From positions 1-34,953 of IMG/VR virus record IMGVR_UViG_3300028837_001745: a stretch of DNA of 34,953 nucleotides; one strand, written 5' to 3'. Shown piece after piece: positions 6,912 through 13,048 of the stretch. Numbering within the stretch: position 1 is the first letter of the stretch; the number at the start of each line of letters is the position of its first letter. A program made the position numbers and the translations under genes. Below the pieces are notes generated by a model. It had not been told where the DNA came from, did not search any database, and saw only the letters and a list, made by a program, of their open reading frames with translations. Origin of the DNA: a virus.

Positions 6912-7722
6912 TAAATACAATGAGACTGATAAGAAACAAAAGCAGGCGGCAGCCAAAGATTTAGCCTTAAAATTATCTTTGGAGGCTGGTTTATTAATTA
7001 GTCTTCGCGGCTTATTTGGTGAATTGTCAGGTGATTTTGTTAAGTCTGTAACGGCTACAGGCGCGATTCCTTCTGTCGATGATTTTAGACAAGAATTAAA
7101 TAGAACATTGAATGACCATTATATTAACGTTTCATCTAAGTTTGATCAACAGGTATTAGATGCAATAGGAACATCAGAACAATTAGCGCGCGTACAACAG
7201 CAAATAATACAAGGTAATGCTATCCATGCAGCAATTAAAGCACCAAAATCTGCGGCGCAAATCTCACAAACATCTTTAGGCAATATGCATGAGGCATTGC
7301 AAACTACGGCTATAGAAGCGGCTCAGCAAGGCGAAATATTGAATAATAAACAGTTGGCTGATAGATCTAAATTGAAGGTTGATCAATCATTCGATGCCAA
7401 AAGTCCAGTAATTGCTGCGACCGAAACTAACAATGCAGCCGAACAAGCAAAGCAGCATGAAATTAATACTATTGTAACAACAAGTGTGGTAGCGGCAGAA
7501 ATTTTACCAACACCTATAACAATTCCGAAAAAGAAATGGTCTGCAATATTAGATGAGCGCACAAGACTTTGGCACGCTGAAGCAGATGGTCAGGTGAGGG
7601 ATTTTGACGAACCTTATATTGTAAATGGAGAGCTTTTGATGCATCCTAGCGATGATTCATTAGGTGCATCACCAAATAATATAATTAATTGCCGATGTTC
7701 ATCTACGATTATTATAGGTTAA
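6901..7722 (+). CDS. Mu F-like head morphogenesis protein
   Basis: 273 residues. The C-terminus carries the signature of Mu gpF-like minor head proteins: WSAILDERTRLWHAEADGQ, then PYIVNGELLMHP and finally NNIINCRCSS. These proteins follow the portal and act in prohead assembly. The N-terminal half is long, Ala/Gln-rich and probably helical. The start overlaps the portal end by 11 nt. No frame break is seen, unlike its upstream neighbours. Confidence 0.85.
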   Translation: MAANKYNETDKKQKQAAAKDLALKLSLEAGLLISLRGLFGELSGDFVKSVTATGAIPSVDDFRQELNRTLNDHYINVSSKFDQQVLDAIGTSEQLARVQQQIIQGNAIHAAIKAPKSAAQISQTSLGNMHEALQTTAIEAAQQGEILNNKQLADRSKLKVDQSFDAKSPVIAATETNNAAEQAKQHEINTIVTTSVVAAEILPTPITIPKKKWSAILDERTRLWHAEADGQVRDFDEPYIVNGELLMHPSDDSLGASPNNIINCRCSSTIIIG

Positions 7723-7830
7723 TGTAATAAATATTTTACAGCAAAATGGCTTAAAATTACTGTTTTTACAAGCGAATAATCATTTTTATAAAAACAAATA
7801 TAATTCATTGGTAACGTCATTTTATGAATT

Positions 7831-7866
7831 ATGACGCTAGCAATGACGCTAGCAATGACGCTAGCA
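7831..7866 (+). repeat. Three perfect 12-bp tandem repeats (ATGACGCTAGCA)
   Basis: Copies at 7831, 7843 and 7855, each containing the 6-bp palindrome GCTAGC. An inverted match CGTCAT sits upstream near 7815, so CGTCAT and ATGACG flank an AT-rich spacer. The array ends about 45 bp before a strong promoter, so it looks like an operator or iteron array. The rest of 7723-7911 is AT-rich and has no gene. Confidence 0.8.
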
Positions 7867-7911
7867 ATGAAAATTTTCCATGTGGAATATAAAAAAATTT
7901 TATACTATACC

Positions 7912-7939
7912 TTGACATTTTGTGAAAATATGCTATAAT
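7912..7939 (+). promoter_or_regulatory. Strong extended -10 promoter upstream of the tRNAs
   Basis: TTGACA at 7912-7917, a 16-bp spacer, and TGCTATAAT with the TATAAT at 7934-7939, giving consensus -35, consensus -10 and the extended TGn element. A start near 7946 is expected. The next feature is a terminator-type hairpin about 45 nt downstream and then three tRNA-type genes. Confidence 0.85.
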
Positions 7940-7991
7940 ATATCTGTAAAATTTAATGTAAGTTTTCATGTGTTATTAATAAGGAAATTTG

Positions 7992-8026
7992 AAAAAACCG
8001 GTTATTACTCTAACCGGTTTTTTTAT
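7992..8026 (+). terminator. Intrinsic terminator hairpin just after the promoter
   Basis: A 13-bp perfect stem (AAAAAACCGGTTA with TAACCGGTTTTTT) and a 6-nt loop, ending in a T-run. As it lies only about 50 nt after the predicted start, the promoter would make an RNA of about 80 nt unless polymerase reads through into the tRNAs. Confidence 0.75.
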
Positions 8027-8029
8027 TAA

Positions 8030-8103
<74 letters not shown>

Positions 8104-8105
8104 TC

Positions 8106-8179
8106 TGCGTAGTATAGCTTAGTGGTAAAGTCCGGGCTATTTACCTGGAGATCAGAGGTTCGATTCCTCTTACTACGCA
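8106..8179 (+). tRNA. tRNA-like gene, degenerate; apparent anticodon ATT
   Basis: Has a clear T arm (AGAGG-TTCGATT-CCTCT), a D arm (GCTT-AGTGGTA-AAGT), an anticodon stem CCGGG/CCTGG with one G-T pair and a loop CTATTTA, and a long acceptor helix (TGCGTAGTA with TACTACGCA, 9 bp). Problems: base 26 is missing, the acceptor is too long for the T-arm register, and the anticodon would be ATT, which is not normal for Asn. It may be decaying or a tRNA mimic. Closely packed between two better tRNAs. Confidence 0.5.
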
Positions 8180-8184
8180 TCAAT

Positions 8185-8259
8185 TGGGATGTGGTCTAGT
8201 GGTAAGACACCGGATTTTGATTCCGAAAATCGTAGGTTCGAATCCTACCGTCCCAGCCA
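8185..8259 (+). tRNA. tRNA-Gln(TTG)
   Basis: Acceptor TGGGATG with CGTCCCA, D arm GTC-TAGTGGTAA-GAC, anticodon loop TTTTGAT (anticodon TTG), T arm GTAGG-TTCGAAT-CCTAC, discriminator G and an encoded CCA. The anticodon stem has one C-A mismatch at the outer pair. CAA is the expected favoured Gln codon in an AT-rich genome. Confidence 0.88.
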
Positions 8260-8271
8260 AGAGGATAAGAT

Positions 8272-8541
8272 ATGCAATTAAAATTAGAGCAATTTAAGAT
8301 AGATCAAGATATATTAAAAAATGATCCTTCGAAGGATTATATAAAAGAAATGGCAGAAAAAGCAGCAAAAAATATAGACGATGCAATTAGAAATTATATG
8401 AAAAAACATCATTTAGCTAAAGAAGATTTGAAAAATTTCCAAATAATATCAGCATATCCATGGCCATATATTAATCAAGAATTTTATGATAAAGATGGTA
8501 TAACAGGATATAAACAAGAATTTTCGATTGCCCCATGTTAA
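8272..8541 (+). CDS. Hypothetical protein (89 aa)
   Basis: ATG 8272 is preceded by AGAGGATAAGAT, 12 nt after the tRNA-Gln CCA. 89 residues; the N-terminal half is helical and Lys-rich, and the second half has an aromatic segment (SAYPWPYINQEFYDKDG). Not recognised. Confidence 0.6.
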   Translation: MQLKLEQFKIDQDILKNDPSKDYIKEMAEKAAKNIDDAIRNYMKKHHLAKEDLKNFQIISAYPWPYINQEFYDKDGITGYKQEFSIAPC

Positions 8542-8556
8542 AAGAGGACTAAGAAG

Positions 8557-8610
8557 ATGCACAAAATAAAAGTAGATGCTCAAGAAATAGCTGATTTTTT
8601 TATTAAATAA
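8557..8610 (+). CDS. Possible 17-residue ORF or gene remnant
   Basis: ATG 8557 lies after AAAGAGG, with a long gap of about 10 nt. It encodes MHKIKVDAQEIADFFIK and stops just before the promoter at 8623. It looks like the N-terminus of a truncated gene rather than a functional peptide. Low confidence. Confidence 0.25.
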   Translation: MHKIKVDAQEIADFFIK

Positions 8611-8622
8611 TTAATATTTCTC

Positions 8623-8651
8623 TTGACTTTTGGCAACGTTACTAGTATAAT
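8623..8651 (+). promoter_or_regulatory. Sigma-70 promoter for the 8661 gene run; likely leaderless
   Basis: TTGACT at 8623-8628, a 17-bp spacer containing AACGTT, and TATAAT at 8646-8651. The ATG of the next gene is at 8661, only 10 nt after the -10, so transcription should begin at or within a base or two of the start codon. No ribosome binding site is possible, implying a leaderless mRNA. Confidence 0.8.
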
Positions 8652-8660
8652 AGATTTATT

Positions 8661-8882
8661 ATGACTGATCTATTAAAAAAATTATCGGATAAAGTGTCTG
8701 TATTAGAAAAGCAAGTAGAGACTATTTCAAGCAATTTTTTATCATTACAAAGTTTAATACATGACACAAATTTGAATTTTGCTTCTCACTTTCGACAACA
8801 TGCTGATCGTGATCTTTTAATAAAAGAGGAATATGAGAAATTAGAGGAAAAATTAGAGGAAAAATTGGAATCTCAATTATGA
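8661..8882 (+). CDS. Coiled-coil protein (73 aa), probably from a leaderless mRNA
   Basis: A 73-residue protein with heptad patterns from residue 4 (LLKKLSDKVSVLEKQVETIS) and a Glu-rich second coil ending LEEKLEEKLESQL. No signal peptide or membrane segment. It is first in a run of overlapping genes: its stop TGA overlaps the next ATG (ATGA at 8879-8882). The promoter position argues for leaderless translation. Function unknown. Confidence 0.65.
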   Translation: MTDLLKKLSDKVSVLEKQVETISSNFLSLQSLIHDTNLNFASHFRQHADRDLLIKEEYEKLEEKLEEKLESQL

Positions 8883-9220
8883 AAATTATGAAATTTAATT
8901 GTTTTGTATGTAATGAGAAATGCAAATATTCTTCTATAACTTATGATCTAACTTTCGCCAAGGTATTAGAATGGCAAAAAGTTCTTCCAGTGGGTTGTTA
9001 TCTCTGTGAAAGATGTAGTGAAGCCTTTAGGCAGCTTGTTCAAAATTATATTTTTGTATTAAGCACAGCAATTCCACAACTAACTGAAACCAATTTAAAT
9101 AATTGGGGGAAACTTTTCGATATTAATCGAATTGAAGGCGAAACTTATAAAAAATTTTCTAAGCGTTTACAAGATCATTTATTGGAAAAAAATAAATTTC
9201 TGAAAAATAACAAACCATGA
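8879..9220 (+). CDS. Zinc-finger-like hypothetical protein (113 aa)
   Basis: Two Cys groups are spaced like a four-Cys zinc site: CFVCNEKC at residues about 8-15 and CYLCERC at about 40-46. A helical C-terminal half follows and ends in a Lys/Asn-rich tail. Start and stop overlap the neighbours (ATGA at both ends), so it is translated as part of the coupled run. A metal-binding accessory protein is likely; the partner is unknown. Confidence 0.6.
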   Translation: MKIMKFNCFVCNEKCKYSSITYDLTFAKVLEWQKVLPVGCYLCERCSEAFRQLVQNYIFVLSTAIPQLTETNLNNWGKLFDINRIEGETYKKFSKRLQDHLLEKNKFLKNNKP

Positions 9221-9405
9221 ATATGCTCTCAGTCAAAGATGTAGCAAAAGAATTCAATCTTTCGAAGTCAACTATTTCTAATTTATGTCGTTGTGGAAAA
9301 CTTACTGCGATTAAGCTTAATGCTGGAAAGGCTACTAGATTTACTATGATTCTAAAGGATGATAAATTTGAAGAAATGAGAGGATATTATGAGAATATTA
9401 GATAA
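9217..9405 (+). CDS. Excisionase-type HTH protein (HTH_17), paralogue of 4422-4688
   Basis: 62 residues: LSVKDVAKEFNLSKSTISNL, then CRCGKLTAIKL, the helix-turn-helix with a wing, and a C-terminal KFEEMRGYYENI that matches KFRKMERYYGIL in the 4422 ORF. The two accessory runs thus each carry one copy of this small DNA-binding protein. An internal ATG at 9223 is an alternative start. Probably a local transcription regulator or excisionase-like factor. Confidence 0.7.
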   Translation: MNMLSVKDVAKEFNLSKSTISNLCRCGKLTAIKLNAGKATRFTMILKDDKFEEMRGYYENIR

Positions 9406-9658
9406 ATTTTTTTTAAAAAGATTGTTTCATTCTTTAACAAGAAAAGCAAAAACTTATACAGATTATAAGATTCTTATGGTTTTTTATCATAAGATTAGTG
9501 ACATTGAAGCAGGCTTATGTGAACCTACAGAAATATTGCAACAGATTATAACACATGGACAGTATTTACTTGACCATATTGATGTTGATACATTTCTTGA
9601 ATGGGAAAATTTACAAAAGCATTTAATGAAAAAGTTTAATGAAAAAGATAAATCATGA
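9389..9658 (+). CDS. Helical hypothetical protein (89 aa)
   Basis: ATG 9389 follows AGAGGATATT, inside the end of the previous gene. A basic, hydrophobic N-terminus (MRILDKFFLKRLFHSLTRKA) is followed by helices rich in Glu and aromatic residues. Its end overlaps the next start (ATGA). No known family was recognised. Confidence 0.55.
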   Translation: MRILDKFFLKRLFHSLTRKAKTYTDYKILMVFYHKISDIEAGLCEPTEILQQIITHGQYLLDHIDVDTFLEWENLQKHLMKKFNEKDKS

Positions 9659-9939
9659 TTAAATGTAAAGATTGTAAATATTGGGAAGCAGAAAAATCAA
9701 AATCTTTTCAAGAGGACGGCATTTCTTATAAAAAACCAATAACTTTTTCAGGCTTTGGTTATTGTAAAAAAGTAACGGCTTTTTATTTCTCCGGTTTAAA
9801 TCAAATAACTGTAAGCACGGCCAACTATGATAGTACTTTTAAAAATACAGATAGTAACGTACATCCTTTCTTTTCTTCTAGAGAGTTCGGATGTATTGTT
9901 GGAGAACCCTTAGAAAATGGAGAAAAAACACATGATTAG
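9655..9939 (+). CDS. Cys-rich protein of a tandem family (copy 1)
   Basis: 94 residues opening with MIKCKDCKYWEAE, a CxxCxxW pattern, then FGYCKK near residue 37 and REFGCIVGE near 78. The four Cys could form one zinc site. The next gene has the same arrangement, so the pair arose by duplication. Small phage proteins opening with a CxxCxxW motif are common and uncharacterised. Start set by ATGA overlap with the upstream gene. Confidence 0.6.
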   Translation: MIKCKDCKYWEAEKSKSFQEDGISYKKPITFSGFGYCKKVTAFYFSGLNQITVSTANYDSTFKNTDSNVHPFFSSREFGCIVGEPLENGEKTHD

Positions 9940-10165
9940 ATGTAAAAAATGTAAGTATTGGGATGGAATTACTACTGGGTCAGATCAAGAACCTAAAGAT
10001 GCGTTATATGGATATTGTAAAATGCTTTTTGTACTTCAATCTTGTGTATCACAAACACATATATTATATATTAGAAGTAAGGAAGAACAGACTATTTCAC
10101 GAAATATGTCTAAATTTTCTACTGCTTTTGATTTTGGTTGTATTAATGGTAAAAAAGCAAAATGA
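9932..10165 (+). CDS. Cys-rich protein of a tandem family (copy 2)
   Basis: Start chosen at ATG 9932, with GGAGAAAA upstream, because it aligns MIRCKKCKYWDGI with the start of copy 1; an in-frame ATG at 9917 lies further upstream. The pattern is conserved: CxxCxxW, GYCKM and FDFGCINGK. About 77 residues; the middle differs from copy 1. Overlaps copy 1 by 8 nt. Confidence 0.6.
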   Translation: MIRCKKCKYWDGITTGSDQEPKDALYGYCKMLFVLQSCVSQTHILYIRSKEEQTISRNMSKFSTAFDFGCINGKKAK

Positions 10166-10187
10166 TTCTTATGAAAAGAGGTGAATT

Positions 10188-10430
10188 ATGACAAATATGA
10201 GAAAAAATGAAAATCCGTTTATTTATAATTATGTTTTTGTTGAAGACGATTTGAGGCGGTTGTCTATTAAATTGTCTGTTAAACTTACATTAATAGAACG
10301 ATTCTTTTTATTTTTTTGGCCGACTTATGTACAATTTTCGGATAACTATGTTTGGCATTATAAGCAGCGTAATAATAAATATTATTTGATGAAAGTTGAA
10401 AAAATACCTGAAATTCCTATGCCAAAGTGA
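10188..10430 (+). CDS. Hypothetical protein with a hydrophobic hairpin (80 aa)
   Basis: AAAAGAGGTGAATT precedes ATG 10188. Residues about 35-50 (LIERFFLFFWPTYVQFS) are strongly hydrophobic and aromatic and could insert in a membrane. The ends are charged. The C-terminus IPEIPMPK resembles IPMPK in the ORF at 82-444. Function unknown. Confidence 0.5.
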   Translation: MTNMRKNENPFIYNYVFVEDDLRRLSIKLSVKLTLIERFFLFFWPTYVQFSDNYVWHYKQRNNKYYLMKVEKIPEIPMPK

Positions 10431-10455
10431 TTAATTCCGATAAAGGTTCTTAACT

Positions 10456-10794
10456 ATGAAAAAAATATATTTAAAAGTTTTTTATGAGACTAATTTATTT
10501 GTAGGCGATTTTTCAAATGGTAGCTTTTATGATGGTTTCATAGAATTACCTGATAAAGAGGCTGACCAATTTATTGAAGATTTTTATGAGAAAGGAGTCG
10601 TCGCGATGTATCCACATAAAAAGGGTGCTTCATGGGATGAGCCTGTTTTTTCTGATAAAAAAGAAATTTTTGATTTTACTACATCAGATACTGAAAAAAT
10701 CCAAAGTATAATAGGAGGGGATATATATATCCAACATAAGCCGACCGATGGTGGTTATAAATATTATTATTATTTGGATATTGAAAACAGTTAA
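10456..10794 (+). CDS. Hypothetical protein (112 aa)
   Basis: Preceded by a partial leader repeat. A 112-residue soluble protein with a beta-rich N-terminus (IYLKVFYETNLFVGDF), acidic patches and a Tyr-rich end (YKYYYYLDI). No motif recognised. Next gene begins 45 nt later, after a full leader repeat. Confidence 0.55.
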   Translation: MKKIYLKVFYETNLFVGDFSNGSFYDGFIELPDKEADQFIEDFYEKGVVAMYPHKKGASWDEPVFSDKKEIFDFTTSDTEKIQSIIGGDIYIQHKPTDGGYKYYYYLDIENS

Positions 10795-10839
10795 CACTAA
10801 TTCCGATAAAGGTTATTATCGGAGATAGGAAGATAAAAT

Positions 10840-11175
10840 ATGAACAAATCACAAAAAATAACAGACTTAGAAGAATTTGCATTTAACCATATAATTAAAC
10901 CATATTATTTTGATTTGATTGGCAAAGACAAAGATCAAGTATCTAATAAAGTAATATTTAGTTTATTAAAAATAGCTGACATGCTCTCACAAGAAACAGA
11001 GTGGTCTCTGGAGGTGAAAAAGAGAATAAAGAGTATTGGGTTTTATTTTCCATTATATATTCATCATCCATTAGTAGATGCCTTAAAGGATGTTGTTGAA
11101 GTAAGATCTGACGGGGTCCTTAAGATAAAGGCCATTATCGGAGATAACGAATCTTGTTGGAGAAACAGTCCCTAA
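10840..11175 (+). CDS. Hypothetical helical protein, 3' end formed by the leader repeat
   Basis: ATG 10840 follows the fullest leader repeat with GGAGATAGGAAG. 111 residues, mostly helical (FAFNHIIKPYYFDLIGKD, SLLKIADMLSQETEW). The last 20 or so residues are encoded by another repeat copy (11124-11147) and by sequence of the non-coding block, so the original C-terminus was probably lost or replaced. Function unknown. Confidence 0.5.
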   Translation: MNKSQKITDLEEFAFNHIIKPYYFDLIGKDKDQVSNKVIFSLLKIADMLSQETEWSLEVKKRIKSIGFYFPLYIHHPLVDALKDVVEVRSDGVLKIKAIIGDNESCWRNSP

Positions 11176-11341
11176 GGGAAAGCTTGAGGGCATAACGGTC
11201 GCAAAGAGCTACACTTAGGAGGAAAAGGTAAGAATAGAGGTAATCGTTATTAAGTCCTCAAAGGTAACCTATAGACGATAATAGCAGATAAAATCCCATC
11301 TGCACACTGAGTATCAAGTGGTTTCTCATAGTGGTAGTACG
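11160..11341 (+). ncRNA. Gene-free block with several RNA hairpins
   Basis: No credible ORF lies between 11176 and 11499. Visible pairings include CCTAAG near 11171 with CTTAGG near 11214, and a 6-bp hairpin GCAGAT/ATCTGC with an 8-nt loop near 11285-11305. A TGAG/CTCA pairing lies near 11310-11330. The block leads directly into the tRNA-like element at 11342 and may be one RNA with it. I could not match it to tmRNA, RNase P or a group I intron core. Confidence 0.4.
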
Positions 11342-11445
11342 ACTCTTATAGCAGAATTGGTAAATGCTCACGTTACCCGCGTGTGTGATGTCAATAAGGT
11401 CGGTAACACTATATGATATTCGGGGTTCGAGTCCCCGTAAGAGTT
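11342..11445 (+). tRNA. 104-nt tRNA-like RNA with an expanded central domain
   Basis: The acceptor ACTCTTA pairs perfectly with TAAGAGT (11438-11444). A Leu-type D arm (GCA-GAATTGGTAAA-TGC) and a T arm (CGGGG-TTCGAGT-CCCCG) are both well formed. Between them are 53 nt where a class II tRNA has about 33. No standard anticodon loop is found: a CACG/CGTG hairpin would give ACC, and an alternative helix GTTACC/GGTAAC encloses 24 nt. It may be a tRNA with an insert, a decayed tRNA-Leu, or a tRNA mimic. Confidence 0.5.
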
Positions 11446-11499
11446 GTACTAAAATATGAATATAAAGATTATTATCGGAGATAAGAGAAGATTTAAATT

Positions 11500-11781
11500 A
11501 TGAGATTAGATAAAAAATATAATGCTATTATTGCTATCAATCCAGAAGGTAAAGGATTTTTAGTTAATTGGATATCGCCAGAAAATTGGATGCTTGAAGC
11601 TTATAAGGATTTTGATTGTTTAGAAGAATTAAGATTTGATCTTGACCCAGGTTTATATTATGCCTCCATGATAGGTTATTATTGTTGTGGTGATATTTGC
11701 AAATGTGAAGCGCATGATTGCTTTGAGACAGACTGGATATTAACAAAAAAGATTATAGATTTTACAAATGTGAAAAGATAA
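11500..11781 (+). CDS. Cys-containing hypothetical protein (93 aa)
   Basis: ATG 11500 is preceded by a leader repeat (GGAGATAAGAGAAG). Residues about 65-77 hold YYCCGDICKCEAHDC, a Cys cluster able to bind metal, and the N-terminal half looks like a beta/alpha domain (NAIIAINPEGKGFLVNWI). It resembles small phage proteins of unknown role. Ends inside the next leader repeat. Confidence 0.55.
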   Translation: MRLDKKYNAIIAINPEGKGFLVNWISPENWMLEAYKDFDCLEELRFDLDPGLYYASMIGYYCCGDICKCEAHDCFETDWILTKKIIDFTNVKR

Positions 11782-11827
11782 AGGTTATTACCGGAGATAA
11801 GTTTTATTAACTAAATTGGAGAAAATT

Positions 11828-11950
11828 ATGAATTCAAAAAAAACGTTTGACTTGCTAAAAAAGGAACTTCAAGATAAAGAGGTTTATCGAGGATGGCAAT
11901 CAAATATCGCAATGGCATTTCAAGATGAATACAATAGTCGAAAGAAATAA
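11828..11950 (+). CDS. Small basic protein (40 aa)
   Basis: ATG 11828 lies 8 nt after GGAG, after a leader repeat at 11777. The 40-residue product is charged and helical (TFDLLKKELQDKEVYRGWQ). Good ribosome binding site, but no family. Confidence 0.5.
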   Translation: MNSKKTFDLLKKELQDKEVYRGWQSNIAMAFQDEYNSRKK

Positions 11951-11955
11951 TTAAA

Positions 11956-12090
11956 ATGTTTCTATTGGTATCATTTGCACCGATATTGCTTGCATTGTTT
12001 CATAATTATGAGGAAATGGTCGGCGCAATAATATTGGGAATATTTGGTTTTACTTTATTTATCGCGTTGATATTTTTTTGTGAAGATTAA
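11956..12090 (+). CDS. Small membrane protein (44 aa), two hydrophobic helices
   Basis: Begins 5 nt after the previous stop. Almost entirely hydrophobic: residues 1-14 and 22-41 are likely membrane segments joined by HNYEEMVG, and the tail is CED. Holins and toxin-like peptides can look like this, but no lysis genes are nearby. The ribosome binding site is poor, so translation may depend on the upstream gene. Confidence 0.45.
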   Translation: MFLLVSFAPILLALFHNYEEMVGAIILGIFGFTLFIALIFFCED

Positions 12091-12123
12091 ATAAGGTTAT
12101 TATCGGAGATAGGAGGTAAAATT

Positions 12124-12459
12124 ATGAATAATGAAATAAGACAGCAGCAAGAAGAAGAAGCAAAGGCTTATTACAAGAGATGTTTATTAGAAATAATGTC
12201 AAAACGAGTTCCAAAAGGTCAAAAATATCCACCTGGAGCTAGGGTATTTATAAGCAATAAAATGCCTCCATGGATGAATCATTTTGATCGCGGAGTAATT
12301 GGAACGGTAGAATATACTTATACCCACATGTTTAGAAATCCAGAAAATCCTGACTATGATGATTTAAAAAACGAACATTCAAAGGAATATTCTATTAATA
12401 TTGATGGCCAGGGAAGTGTTGCATGGTATGGTGAAGATTTATTAACTAGAGTGAAATAA
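12124..12459 (+). CDS. Hypothetical protein with a possible SH3-like fold (111 aa)
   Basis: Preceded by a leader repeat with a perfect TAGGAGGTAAA site. A helical, Gln/Glu-rich start leads into a region of short beta strands (YPPGARVFISNKMPP, RGVIGTVEYTYTH, YSINIDGQGSVAWYGEDLL). This resembles the way KOW/SH3-like phage proteins end. The comparison is by eye only. Confidence 0.55.
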   Translation: MNNEIRQQQEEEAKAYYKRCLLEIMSKRVPKGQKYPPGARVFISNKMPPWMNHFDRGVIGTVEYTYTHMFRNPENPDYDDLKNEHSKEYSINIDGQGSVAWYGEDLLTRVK

Positions 12460-12497
12460 AGGTTATAACAGGAAGTAGGAAGCAGGAAGAACATATC

Positions 12498-12851
12498 ATG
12501 CAAACAACGAGTTTTGAATTAAGTAGAAAATTGAAAAAATTGGGTATTAAACAAGAAAGTTTTTTTTATTGGGTAAGATGCGCTATCGATTTGTCTAAAA
12601 AAATAGCTGAGGAACATTATTCCTTACAAGTTGTTATTCATAATTGTAATAACTTCGTTTATTATTTGAGTTTCGAGAAAATAATAGATGAAGAATATGA
12701 ATTTGGTTATTGGCAGCCGCTTAATGTAGATATACCATTTAAAGAAATAAAAAATATTTTTACAATAAAATATAAAAACCCAGTCGAAGCAGCCGGCCAA
12801 CTCTTAGTATGGTGTATCGAAAATGGGCATGTTAAACCGGAGGAATTGTAA
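12498..12851 (+). CDS. Conserved phage hypothetical protein (117 aa)
   Basis: N-terminus SFELSRKLKKLGIKQESFFY, followed by a Trp and an internal KNPVEAAGQLLVWCIENGHV. These two landmarks recur in a widespread, unnamed family of small phage proteins found in varied Gram-negative phages. 117 residues. It is the last full gene of the accessory run; its stop overlaps a short frame at 12851 (TAATG). Confidence 0.6.
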   Translation: MQTTSFELSRKLKKLGIKQESFFYWVRCAIDLSKKIAEEHYSLQVVIHNCNNFVYYLSFEKIIDEEYEFGYWQPLNVDIPFKEIKNIFTIKYKNPVEAAGQLLVWCIENGHVKPEEL

Positions 12852-12907
12852 TGCAAAATAACAAATCTTGTCTTAACTGTAAATATGCTATAATTACATT
12901 GCTTTGA
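12851..12907 (+). pseudogene. Truncated start of a Cys-pair protein (18 aa)
   Basis: The ATG overlaps the previous stop. The product opens SCLNCKYA and stops after 18 codons. The CxxCKY start resembles MIKCKDCKYW of the 9655/9932 family, so this may be the remnant of a third copy. The frame overlaps the -10 of the promoter at 12886. Confidence 0.35.
12868..12894 (+). promoter_or_regulatory. Extended -10 promoter for a short RNA
   Basis: TGCTATAAT with TATAAT at 12889-12894, the same extended -10 seen at 7931-7939. A TTGTCT about 15 nt upstream is a weak -35. Transcription would start near 12901 and run straight into the hairpins and terminator ending about 12998. Confidence 0.55.
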
Positions 12908-12998
12908 AAAAGTAAGCAAGCAATTCGCAGGCGATAAACGTATCGCCCTATAACGCTTATCAAGCCCTTAAATACACAAATATTTAAGGGCTTTTTTC
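12901..12998 (+). ncRNA. Candidate small RNA of about 100 nt
   Basis: The transcript from the extended -10 promoter would contain three stem-loops. They are TTGCTT/AAGCAA near 12900-12922, GGCGATA-AACG-TATCGCC at 12930-12947, and the terminator hairpin at 12962-12993 with its T-run. There is no ORF. Promoter, stable hairpin and intrinsic terminator are the usual signs of a bacterial sRNA. Targets unknown. Confidence 0.5.
12962..12998 (+). terminator. Strong intrinsic terminator closing the accessory island
   Basis: A 13-bp perfect stem (AAGCCCTTAAATA with TATTTAAGGGCTT), loop CACAAA, then a T-rich tail to about 12998. It insulates the accessory run from the minus-strand gene and late genes downstream. 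Confidence 0.88.
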
Positions 12999-13048
12999 TT
13001 TTTGGGGACGTTATTTTATTTGATGGCTATTTGACGGCTATTTGATAA

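Larger units (their letters stand above)
10435..12480 (+). repeat. Interspersed leader repeat (TAAAGGTTATTATCGGAGAT), about seven copies
   Basis: Copies lie near 10435 (partial), 10801, 11124, 11461, 11777, 12091 and 12457 (degenerate), mostly directly before small genes. In the fullest copy (10801-10830) TCCGATA and TATCGGA form a 7-bp hairpin around an 8-nt loop, and the right arm runs into the ribosome binding site (GGAGATAGGA). The hairpin could sequester or present the site, or act as an RNA-processing point. One copy lies inside the 3' end of the 10840 ORF. Confidence 0.8.

Noticed and set aside
7831-7866. Short CRISPR-like array
   Set aside because: The 12-bp repeats are contiguous with no spacers; better read as operator or iterons.
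9963-10184. 73-residue ORF overlapping the Cys-rich copy 2
   Set aside because: Out-of-frame shadow; copy 2 has the conserved Cys pattern.
11160-11450. tmRNA or group I intron in the structured block
   Set aside because: No 5' tmRNA consensus, the acceptor halves are only about 100 nt apart, and no intron core elements (P, Q, R, S) could be matched.
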